Of a DNA stretch of 41,418 nt, positions 33,677 to 41,418 are shown one piece after another; positions within the stretch are counted from its first letter, which is position 1, and each line of letters begins with the position of its first letter. Source of the DNA: CAZUNO01 sp964621445 [NCBI: Candidatus Hadarchaeota archaeon] (GTDB lineage: Archaea; CAYQAE01; CAYVLA01); contig CAZUNO010000019.1 in the NCBI GenBank assembly GCA_964621445.1, positions 1-41,418 of the forward strand. The letters are read 5' to 3'. Both the position numbers and the translations under genes were made by a program. The notes under the pieces are model-generated. The model saw nothing but the letters and a program-made list of their open reading frames with translations. It was not told where the DNA came from and did not search any database.

Positions 33677-36600
33677 ATGAAAGGAGGACGATTGGGCTCT
33701 GGATTATGGCTATGTCAGTGCTGTATCCTTCTGGGGCTTCTCGTCCTGGGATTTAATTCGGCCTATTGCCTCCCCGACCTGGTTATTGATGAAATAGACG
33801 TGGAGCCGGGAATCCCGGTCGAGGGCCACCAAGCCACCCTGATGGCGACGGTTAGAAATGCGGGAACCACAAAGACCGGTAGTGGTTTTACCTGCCAGTT
33901 CAATATTGATGGACAGTTTCTTGGCAGCGTTCAGATGGGGGTCCTGGCCCCTGGAGAAACCAGCATGGCCAGCACAAAATGGGTGCCGTCCCTTGGTTCA
34001 CCGGTGGTAGGCTTCTTCGCCGATATTAATCAGGCCATAGGCGAGATCGATGAGGGAAATAACTACGGACAGAAAACATTGGTCGTGGAGGGCGAGAACC
34101 CCGATCTAGTGGTGGAATCCATTAGATGGACTCCCGCCGAGCCTTCCCGGGGAGAGACGATAGAGGTAAAGGTGGTAATTAAGAACGCGGGTTATAGGCA
34201 GGTTACCTCCACATTTCAGGGCCGATTGGTAATAGATGGTGTACCCCGACCGATTAACATCTTTTCTCCTCCCCTGGCCGTTGGTGAAACCAGGGAGGTC
34301 AGGACTGACTGGGTGCCCACCAGGTCCGGTGTCCACAAGTTGGAGTACAGGGTTGATCTTTCATATGATGTCAGCGAGATATCCGACCAGAATAACCATG
34401 CACACGAATTCGTGAACGTAACCGATCCTGCATATCCTGACCTCTATGTCAAGGAGGTAAACTGGACCCCGCTCCATGCGATAAATGGATCCGTCGTGGA
34501 GGTGAACATAACAGTGGCCAATGGTGGAAACAGCACCGCCGAGGCGCCGTTCACTGGAATCTTGAGTTCCTACTCGGGGGAGGTATCCACCGTGGAATAT
34601 AATTCGAGCATCGGTCCAAACCAAACATACACAGTTGCTCTAGCTTTTTTGGCCTGCATTCAGGAGTTCTCCCAGATGTCCTTTTTCGTGGACCCTGAAT
34701 TCGTTGTCGATGAATGGGACACGGGGAATAATGGGTATTTATTTGACCTCCTAGTTTTCGAGCCCTCGAGCCTGCCCGACCTAATGATTACCGATGTGTG
34801 GGTCCATGGGCCCAATCTCCGCTTTCAGGTGATGAACAGGGGTAATCAAACCGCTCCTGAATTCCAGGTTGGCCTGGAGCTGGAGGGTCAATACACATCA
34901 AACACCGAGATAGGGGAACTCGCACCAGGAGATAGGTGCTACGGCACCTTCCAGGGCCTTTTTGATTGTCAGGGGAAGTCCACTGAGGTGTCCGTTCTAG
35001 CGGATTCGAGGTCAGTTGTTCCCGAGTTAGACGAATCAAATAACCGCCGGACCGAGAACTGGAAATGCGACACCGATCCGCCCAGGATACTCGGTTCTCC
35101 TGGTTTTCAGCTGAACCCTACCTCGACCAGGATAACCTGGACCACGGACGAGAAGTCCGACAGCACCGTGGTCATGGATGAAAAGATCCCCTTGGGTTCA
35201 ATCAGTAAGTCAAATTCCTCCTTGGTGACGGAGCACTCGATCCAGGTGAAGGGCCTGAACCCATCCACGGTCTATGCCTTCTACGTGGAGTCATCGGACG
35301 ATGCCGGCAACAGTGTGAGAAGCGAGACCTTTACCCTAATCACCCCGCCCACATACGACTCATCCCCGCCCAAGATACACGGTTATCACAAAACTGAAGC
35401 CGGAGGTCACCCCCTGTTCAGGTTAAACGCATCCGATGATTCGGGGATCAGGAGGGTGGAATTCCGGGCAAATGGGGCCCTGCTGGGTACCGATTACTCC
35501 TCCCCATACGAAATACCTCTCGATGAGGAGGAATCAACTGAGGGAATGATGAATATTACGGCAACTGTATTCGATCTATTTGGAAACTCAAGGGAAATGA
35601 AGATGAGCATTGAGGTAGGCAATTTTCTGCCCCGGGACGGGAGCCCCTTGATAGTCATCCTAAACCCACGGGAGGGGGACACGGTCTCCGGTGAGCTGGA
35701 AGTCAGGGTACTTGCAAATGACCCCGATGGGTTCGACTTCCTGGAGATATTTTTTGACTCCGATGCCATATTCAGGGTGTCGGGGACCCCTACGACGCTG
35801 ATCGGATTTGAAGGGGCAACACCAGAAATCGAAAAGGGGGACCTGGAAGCCGAGGATTCCTTCAACATAACCTACCGCCTGGACACCCTGGCATGGGACA
35901 ATGGTCCTCATACTCTGCGAGTGGCCGGAAGCGATATCTACGGCAATTCCACTGAATGGATAATTAACTTGACCGTTTTCAACCCGGTTCCCAGGAGGCA
36001 CCCGGAACTTATTTTCTCCAGGCCCGACCAGGAGTTGATATCAAGGCCCGGCATGGGACCGGTCGCTGGTCTGGTGGCCGTGTTAGAGGTCAGAAATGCC
36101 GGAGAGGCTCCGGCCATAAACGTAACCATCGAGGACACGCTTCATGGATTCTACCCCACGGGATCATTTTATACGATCCCTGCATCGGATGCCGCCTTTT
36201 CAACCAGATTGTACCGGTCAATCGGGATTGGGGCGGCGGTTATGAAGTTCCCGGAGATCCCGGCCGGCCAGTCGATCATCATAAAGTACGCCGTAATACC
36301 AATCCTGAGGGAGGGATCCGGAGATCACAGGAACATAGGGGCATCGGTGATAATCGATTACAATGGCAGCCAGGGCGATACCTACTCGGAGATAATATGC
36401 CTGACCGCGGCATCTGTCACGGTGGAGATGGAGTCGCCTCCATTTCACTGGTCCAGGGGAGAGATGATAGATCTTGAGGATGCGGTCGAGTCCTGCATCC
36501 ATACGTCCGATTATCTAATAGTCACCTGCCCACCAAACCTGTTTTTTGCCGGGGGGACCGATGAGGACCACTCGAAGTTGATGGAGTCCATGTCCAGGCT

Positions 36601-39577
36601 GGCGTGGCTCAAGAAGGGAGTCATCGGGTTCCTATCGGCCGAAAGTCCCCCCATCATGCGTGAGAACCTTTGCCGACTGATTTGGGAGGGAGGAGAGTGG
36701 AGCGGGCAGATGGCACCGGGCTACTCCTCGGACGGTTATCTGCTGATTGTAGGTGAGGGAGAGGTGGTGCCCTCCTTCCACCACGGTCGCTTCAATATCG
36801 AGTGGAGCGGCGACCATCGAAAGGATGTGGATTATTGCGATACCGATTACGGGGACTCCAATGGGAACTGGAAGCCGGAGATAATGGTTGGCCGAATCAT
36901 TGGGGACGATGCAAACACCATGAGGAGGCCCATACAGGCCAGCATTGACGTTGAGCAGGAGGAAGCCGAGTATGGCCGCGATAAGGCCCTGTTGATATCT
37001 GGTTATGGAGCCCACTACAGGGACTTCGTGTCGAACGTGAACGATATCTACACCCTTCTACACCCGCTGTCGGATCCACCCTATTCCCTGGTCATCAGGG
37101 AGTACATGGACGACTACTTCTATCTGAGAAGATTCTCCCACACCTATACCAGATATGATGGCCTGGCTATTGGCGATGTGACCGGTGGGGGTAACCTAAT
37201 AACCCTTGTCAAGGACGATGACCACACGCTCTACGCATACAATAATTTTGGTTCCCTTGTTGCCACCCATGACTGCCCCAGTTTCGATGCCCACTGCATT
37301 CTCAGGGCCGTCCCGGTGGCAGGGGCTGACATGCTCGCAATATTGGACCCCCATGAGGATGTCATATGGATCAGGGACCTCCCGGGTTCATCCATAGACG
37401 ACATCCCCATCACCCCGGTCTCGGGACATGTGGATTTTGATGTAGGAGATATTGACGGCGACGGCCAGGTTGATTACGTCGTGGCCAGCGCCCGCAGTGA
37501 TCGCGTTTACCTATACGAACCCGGCTCACCGGAATCATCCTTCCCCTTTGATTTCACGGACCACGACCGATTGGCAGTTGGTAACGTGATTGGAGATGCC
37601 AAGGAGGAGATCGTCATAGCCAGGAATGACGACAACAGCCTGTTCATCATGGATGGGGCGGGAGGGGTATTGACCACCATATCCAGCCCCGACAGGACCT
37701 ACTTCACCCGCCACGACAGAATGGCTATAGGGGATGTATGCGGTGGGGTCATGGAGGAGATAGTGGTGGCCATGAACGATGACGGGATTGTCCGGGCTTA
37801 CAATTCAACCGGCCATCAACGGGCCTGGGTGGACCTTGGTTTTACCCGACGTGACCAGTTGGCACTCGGGGACCTGCGTGGTGACCCAAAGGAGGAAATC
37901 GTGATTGCCAGGGATGACGATAGCTGGGTTTTAATTGGGGACATGTACTGGGCGAACAGGATAAGGAGGGAGCTGGGGAGCTCGAGTCAGGGTACGGACG
38001 TGATAATGTTCAACGGGCACGGGAATATAAACAACTGGAACTGCTACCGCACGGGGGATCTACCCCCTGATTTCGGGAGCGGCGTGCCTTTCGTGTTGGC
38101 GGTAACCTGCCTGAGCGGTAACTACGAGGAAGGAACTATTGCAGAGGGTTTTCTGGGTAAGGGGGCAGCGGTCTACATCGGTTCCACGATGGTATCCCCC
38201 ACTAACATCAATAGCTGGGTCGGCGAGAGGTTTTTCGAAAACTGGGTGGATACCGGAAGGGACCTGGGGCAGGCTTTCAGAAAGACGGAACGGGATGTCA
38301 GGAACCACTTCCATGGCCGGAGGCACGGCGAGTTCGGTGATTACTGGGTGGCCGAGTATAATTTCTATGGAGACCCCAAGTTCGGGGCAATCCCCTCAAC
38401 GGGATCGATGGCTTCGCTTGCTGGTGGGTCGGGGCCTCCCTCCGAGGTTATTATAGACGTCCCCGAACTTCAAGTGGAATACGATGATGGTAATCATGTC
38501 CTCTCGATTCCCGGTGGAACACCGAACATGGAGGCCGGAATGCCCCAGCTACCGGTGTACACATGTACAATACCGATCCCACACCAATGGATAGTCAACA
38601 AGGTGGCCCTGGAGTCAAAACGGGAGGGGCTGCGACTGGAGGGCATTGAGTTGCCACCAGCCCTGGTGACAAACGGCTCCATCGCTCTGGGATCCGATCC
38701 CGGTTCTGACTACCCGGAGGGGATCTACCCCGCGGTGGATTTTGAGTGGGAGGTTTTTGAGGAGCATGGCAACTCCCGGTCTCTGGCCTTGACCGTGTTC
38801 CCGGTAAGGTACGACATGCTTACCGCAAACCTCACCTTCTGGGACCAATTCGTGTTCGCCATCAACTCCTCCCCCAAATCGGTATTTCTATCCGACATCG
38901 AGTTTGACCTGGTTGATCAGGGGGAAGAGGAGACCCTTTGGGTGGAGGTGGAGATCGATTCAATCGGGGAACGGGAAATCATCCTCGGGGGCACCGTGGG
39001 TCCCCTGGGCACGGGGAACCGGACGGGCGGATTTAAGCTTCAGAATCTCGAGGTTTCTGGCAAAACCTTTGCTCGTATGGAATTGGAGCTGCCCGAAATG
39101 GAAAGTGGGGGGTACATGGCCGAGATAATGGTAATGGATCTTCAGGGGAGGGTTCTGGACCTGCGCGGGGCCCGTTTCTGGGTGGGTGAGTGGCCGGTAA
39201 ATGTGACAGGTCTGGAGGTGACGGATGACATCCCTCCCGGGGCGTGTCTAAACGCGACCATTGGAATCGAGAATAGTGGGGAGGTCCAGCTGAATGGAAC
39301 GGCCAGGCTTTGGGTCCTGGACGATATGGGAAGGGAAACCGATATAATGACCGAACAAGAGGTAGGGATAATGCCCGGCGAGCTGGTCCTTTTCAATAGG
39401 TCTCTGGATATTGGCCGTCTTGGTGAGGGGCGGTACTTCCTGGCAGGATGCGTGTCCACCCGGGGCAGGCCATCGCGCCATGTGTACGGGGAGTTCCTGG
39501 TGGCGGAGGAGCCATTAGTAGTGGCTTTGGCCGTACTCCTCCTTCTGGCTGGGAGGGTCTACAGGGTAATCTGGTAG
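33677..39577 (+). CDS. Giant surface C25 (gingipain-type) cysteine protease
   Basis: A 1966-residue secreted protein. A signal (about 1-32) leads to four CARDB-type domains (about 35-460), a fibronectin III-like domain (about 465-560), two more Ig-like domains (to about 780) and a DUF11-like domain (to about 915). The C25 peptidase runs from about 918 to 1575. Five FG-GAP-like repeats (about 1158-1420; D-x-LAIGDV-x-G-x3-EIVIA-x-DD) lie inside it, before the dyad His1448 (FNGHGNIN) and Cys1478 (AVTCLSGN). A propeptide-like region (LPVYTCTIPIPHQWIV, about 1600-1730) and beta domains precede a C-terminal helix ending GRVYRVIW. It probably degrades extracellular protein. Confidence 0.88.
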   Translation: MKGGRLGSGLWLCQCCILLGLLVLGFNSAYCLPDLVIDEIDVEPGIPVEGHQATLMATVRNAGTTKTGSGFTCQFNIDGQFLGSVQMGVLAPGETSMASTKWVPSLGSPVVGFFADINQAIGEIDEGNNYGQKTLVVEGENPDLVVESIRWTPAEPSRGETIEVKVVIKNAGYRQVTSTFQGRLVIDGVPRPINIFSPPLAVGETREVRTDWVPTRSGVHKLEYRVDLSYDVSEISDQNNHAHEFVNVTDPAYPDLYVKEVNWTPLHAINGSVVEVNITVANGGNSTAEAPFTGILSSYSGEVSTVEYNSSIGPNQTYTVALAFLACIQEFSQMSFFVDPEFVVDEWDTGNNGYLFDLLVFEPSSLPDLMITDVWVHGPNLRFQVMNRGNQTAPEFQVGLELEGQYTSNTEIGELAPGDRCYGTFQGLFDCQGKSTEVSVLADSRSVVPELDESNNRRTENWKCDTDPPRILGSPGFQLNPTSTRITWTTDEKSDSTVVMDEKIPLGSISKSNSSLVTEHSIQVKGLNPSTVYAFYVESSDDAGNSVRSETFTLITPPTYDSSPPKIHGYHKTEAGGHPLFRLNASDDSGIRRVEFRANGALLGTDYSSPYEIPLDEEESTEGMMNITATVFDLFGNSREMKMSIEVGNFLPRDGSPLIVILNPREGDTVSGELEVRVLANDPDGFDFLEIFFDSDAIFRVSGTPTTLIGFEGATPEIEKGDLEAEDSFNITYRLDTLAWDNGPHTLRVAGSDIYGNSTEWIINLTVFNPVPRRHPELIFSRPDQELISRPGMGPVAGLVAVLEVRNAGEAPAINVTIEDTLHGFYPTGSFYTIPASDAAFSTRLYRSIGIGAAVMKFPEIPAGQSIIIKYAVIPILREGSGDHRNIGASVIIDYNGSQGDTYSEIICLTAASVTVEMESPPFHWSRGEMIDLEDAVESCIHTSDYLIVTCPPNLFFAGGTDEDHSKLMESMSRLAWLKKGVIGFLSAESPPIMRENLCRLIWEGGEWSGQMAPGYSSDGYLLIVGEGEVVPSFHHGRFNIEWSGDHRKDVDYCDTDYGDSNGNWKPEIMVGRIIGDDANTMRRPIQASIDVEQEEAEYGRDKALLISGYGAHYRDFVSNVNDIYTLLHPLSDPPYSLVIREYMDDYFYLRRFSHTYTRYDGLAIGDVTGGGNLITLVKDDDHTLYAYNNFGSLVATHDCPSFDAHCILRAVPVAGADMLAILDPHEDVIWIRDLPGSSIDDIPITPVSGHVDFDVGDIDGDGQVDYVVASARSDRVYLYEPGSPESSFPFDFTDHDRLAVGNVIGDAKEEIVIARNDDNSLFIMDGAGGVLTTISSPDRTYFTRHDRMAIGDVCGGVMEEIVVAMNDDGIVRAYNSTGHQRAWVDLGFTRRDQLALGDLRGDPKEEIVIARDDDSWVLIGDMYWANRIRRELGSSSQGTDVIMFNGHGNINNWNCYRTGDLPPDFGSGVPFVLAVTCLSGNYEEGTIAEGFLGKGAAVYIGSTMVSPTNINSWVGERFFENWVDTGRDLGQAFRKTERDVRNHFHGRRHGEFGDYWVAEYNFYGDPKFGAIPSTGSMASLAGGSGPPSEVIIDVPELQVEYDDGNHVLSIPGGTPNMEAGMPQLPVYTCTIPIPHQWIVNKVALESKREGLRLEGIELPPALVTNGSIALGSDPGSDYPEGIYPAVDFEWEVFEEHGNSRSLALTVFPVRYDMLTANLTFWDQFVFAINSSPKSVFLSDIEFDLVDQGEEETLWVEVEIDSIGEREIILGGTVGPLGTGNRTGGFKLQNLEVSGKTFARMELELPEMESGGYMAEIMVMDLQGRVLDLRGARFWVGEWPVNVTGLEVTDDIPPGACLNATIGIENSGEVQLNGTARLWVLDDMGRETDIMTEQEVGIMPGELVLFNRSLDIGRLGEGRYFLAGCVSTRGRPSRHVYGEFLVAEEPLVVALAVLLLLAGRVYRVIW

Positions 39578-40602
39578 GCGAGAACCCTCTCCACGGTCTC
39601 ATTTATCCCCATGGTCCGGGTATACTGGGGATCTATAGATTCAACGTACATCAGAAGTCGTTCCTGGTGGGGATCGGCAACCAGGCTCGAGTAGCCAAGC
39701 AGGGGGTGATCGGGTTTCTCGTAAGGTGAGAGAGGTTTCCAGGGTTTTCTCGATATACACTTCAAGTCGCCCTCCTGGGGGTAAATTGAATATATAACGA
39801 ATTCGGACACCGACCCGCCGCCGTGCCCCACTCCGTACTCGTCAGCGTAGACCACATCCGGCTTCCTCTCCCTGGAATCCGAAATCTGGGTCTCGAGCCC
39901 CACGAATACCGGCCCCCTGTCGGAGCCAAATATGCTTCCCGAGAGAAAGCATAGCTTGTCCCTTCCATCTACAGTCAGCGGTCCGTGCTTTTCGAAGTTG
40001 ATTCCATCCGGGCTGGTGGCAAGGGCCGGTCGCTCCTGGTTGGAGCGGTTCTTGGCCTTGTAGATGCAGTACCAGGTGTCATCTATTATATCCACCGTGG
40101 AGTCCCTGGCCTGGTGGGCATCGAAATCCGGCCCATTGGGGATCACGATTCCCGGGGATTCCCATGGTCCCTGGAGCGAATCTGCGGTGAGAAGAACCGT
40201 TTCCCACTGCACCCCTCCCCAGACGAACTCCTCCCCGGTATCACAGGACACAAATAGGTGCCAACGGTGGTCATCGGGATTTCTCAAAAGCTGTGTGCCC
40301 TCGATGCTTTGAATTGGGATTCCTGAGGTTTCGGAAACATCTCTCTTTGATATGGAGTCCAGAAGCTCGTATCCCAAACCATCCTCGGAGGTGTATATTT
40401 TGGCCGCGTATCCTCTCTCCTGGTCCCTGGCTATGCGGGGCCTGGCGGTCATAACGAAGCGCTTGCCTATATCATCGTATATGGCCTTTCCAGCTCCTAT
40501 CCAGGAACCAGGCTGGAAATCCGGAGGGTTGAGCACTACGTCCAGGTATTCCCTCCTCCGGTACAGGGAGTCCAGAGCATCGAGTTCAAGATCTTGTGTC
40601 AT
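39559..40602 (-). CDS. Five-bladed beta-propeller glycosidase-like protein
   Basis: A 347-residue soluble protein with the repeating blade pattern of GH43/GH32/GH130-type enzymes: AKIYTSEDGLGYELLDSI, LLRNPDDHRWHLFVSCDTGE, STVDIIDDTWYCIYKAKNRS, ALATSPDGINFEKHGPL and SSLVADPHQERLLMYVESID. Acidic residues in DFDAHQARDSTVD and the early DDIGKRFVMTARPR are candidate catalytic or substrate-site positions. No signal peptide is seen, so it is probably cytosolic. The substrate is unknown and it could be a phosphorylase. Start ATG 40602. It overlaps the convergent giant-protease 3' end by 19 bases. Confidence 0.68.
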   Translation of the reverse strand: MTQDLELDALDSLYRRREYLDVVLNPPDFQPGSWIGAGKAIYDDIGKRFVMTARPRIARDQERGYAAKIYTSEDGLGYELLDSISKRDVSETSGIPIQSIEGTQLLRNPDDHRWHLFVSCDTGEEFVWGGVQWETVLLTADSLQGPWESPGIVIPNGPDFDAHQARDSTVDIIDDTWYCIYKAKNRSNQERPALATSPDGINFEKHGPLTVDGRDKLCFLSGSIFGSDRGPVFVGLETQISDSRERKPDVVYADEYGVGHGGGSVSEFVIYSIYPQEGDLKCISRKPWKPLSPYEKPDHPLLGYSSLVADPHQERLLMYVESIDPQYTRTMGINETVERVLAYQITL

Positions 40603-40721
40603 TTGTATCAGAATCCTTAATTAACAAGACAGCAGGTGCCTAAAAAAGGGTTACCCGTCTACAGGCTAGGATGGGTGTCCCCGGTGTAACACTAAGTGTC
40701 TACCCAAATATGGGTTGAGAA

Positions 40722-41418
40722 TTATACTTCTCGCTCCGAAATCGGTTTTTTGATTTTTTTATTTTTTTCAAACTTTGGATCACGTAGCACTGCCTGCGCC
40801 GAGGTTTTCGCCTGGCGTAGAGAACGTAGTGTCCATTGTAGAAGTACTCCAGCGAGAAAAAAAGTTTTTAGGAGGTTCGTTTGTGGTATTCTTGCCCATA
40901 TGTTTAGGGTTCCAGACTGCACGGTGGCTAGGTGTTTGTCGTCTAGCCACACGGGGCTTGATCCTTCTAGTTCTTGGGTGGTGTTCCATGTCTGGGTCGA
41001 GTACATAGTGGTGTTCCGGAAAGGATCGAATCGTCCTCCGTGGTGGCACGCTGCTAGTGCTTGTCCGTCTGGCGACCAGCTTAGATAAGGGGGCAGGCAT
41101 GTGGAGGCACGGTCCTGGGGTCCGTCATAGATTATGTTCCAGGTCGAGTCGTAGATCCTGAGTCCTCCCCAGTAGTAATAGGGAACATAGGGTCCGGATA
41201 GGATCGCGACCCTTGGCTGTTCCGGGTTGGACGCTGTGGTGCGGGATGCCGCTATGGCCCAAACGGGTCCTTTCAACAGGCCTGCCCACCCCTCTTTGTG
41301 TATTCTGTCCATCACCGTTCCCTTGCCGGCATCCCAGATCACGATCTCGCCCAGATCGTGCGGCTCGTCCCACCAGCCCACTTCGCCCTGCTCCATGCGC
41401 GTGATGTCCAGCACGTCG
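40722..41418 (-). CDS. WD40-like propeller protein, 5' end outside the window
   Basis: At least 230 residues. The frame is open to the window end, so the N-terminus is missing. Blade-like segments are GEIVIWDAGKGTVMDRI, KGPVWAIAASR, YLSWSPDGQALAACHHGG and SGTLNIWARIP. The last 50 residues (LLKTFFLAGVLLQWTLRSLR) resemble a membrane helix followed by a Lys-rich tail (EKNKKIKKPISEREV) encoded by a homopolymer-rich stretch, which may be frameshifted relative to the ancestral end. Function unknown. Confidence 0.55.
   Translation of the reverse strand, partial: DVLDITRMEQGEVGWWDEPHDLGEIVIWDAGKGTVMDRIHKEGWAGLLKGPVWAIAASRTTASNPEQPRVAILSGPYVPYYYWGGLRIYDSTWNIIYDGPQDRASTCLPPYLSWSPDGQALAACHHGGRFDPFRNTTMYSTQTWNTTQELEGSSPVWLDDKHLATVQSGTLNIWARIPQTNLLKTFFLAGVLLQWTLRSLRQAKTSAQAVLRDPKFEKNKKIKKPISEREV

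Noticed and set aside
40678-40692. 12-mer CCCCGGTGTAAC also present near 3815
   Set aside because: A single short shared word without flanking similarity or terminal repeats; no mobile element seen.
40740-40775. T-rich run as a plus-strand transcription terminator
   Set aside because: No plus-strand gene ends just upstream; the convergent giant protease ends about 1.2 kb earlier. The run encodes the Lys-rich tail of the WD40-like protein.

Overview
The window reads as an archaeal chromosome segment of roughly balanced GC. Signs are a ribosomal protein S8e, a FEN-1 nuclease, an FAU-1/DUF402 RNase, a DUF373 membrane protein, an archaeosortase-like protein, TATA boxes 20-35 nt upstream of starts (leaderless style), many TTG/GTG starts, and tRNA introns folding into bulge-helix-bulge (BHB) motifs. 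The best guess is a Thermoplasmatota-like euryarchaeon, possibly a marine-sediment group such as MBG-D, where gingipain-type proteases are known. That placement is inference; no rRNA is present.

Layout. 0-6.3 kb: small helical protein, tRNA-Ile with an insertion, adenine phosphoribosyltransferase, a methyltransferase, a two-gene membrane unit, a ruined serpin gene, tRNA-Ala with two introns, a surface protein (copy A) and a DUF373 protein. 6.5-9.4 kb: a tight operon for an IPM isomerase/homoaconitase-type dehydratase (two subunits) and a beta-decarboxylating dehydrogenase. 9.4-17 kb: nucleotidyltransferase, small basic protein, HypE/AIR-synthase-like protein, FAU-1, tRNA-Pro with three introns, S8e, a HisI-PyrE fusion, a decayed MFS transporter, an alpha/beta hydrolase and tRNA-Phe. 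17-25.9 kb: methyltransferase, DUF362 protein, PfkB sugar kinase, FEN-1 with an ACG codon where its start should be, YjbQ, an odd HAD protein, a Gfo/Idh/MocA oxidoreductase and a ZIP transporter. 25.9-40.6 kb: a surface and exoenzyme island with frameshifted copy B, an archaeosortase-like protein, a DUF3604/PHP protein, a membrane cytochrome b-like protein with two similar soluble domains, a CocE/S15 hydrolase, a 1966-residue C25 (gingipain-type) protease and a beta-propeller glycosidase-like protein. 40.7 kb to the end: partial WD40-like protein.

The strongest unusual signal is RNA-level: all four tRNA genes are interrupted, by seven insertions in total. Six introns have definable ends; five of these give a 4-bp BHB helix with two 3-nt bulges and restore a normal tRNA. 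Five of the six lie outside the canonical 37/38 site. This predicts a broad-specificity splicing endonuclease. Other points are the HisI-PyrE fusion, the arch-shortened FEN-1, a HAD protein with DxR in place of DxD, and a membrane-anchored C25 protease with a five-repeat propeller before its catalytic dyad, near an archaeosortase-like gene.

No stretch over 300 bases lacks a gene, RNA gene or pseudogene. No rRNA, CRISPR array or insertion sequence was seen.
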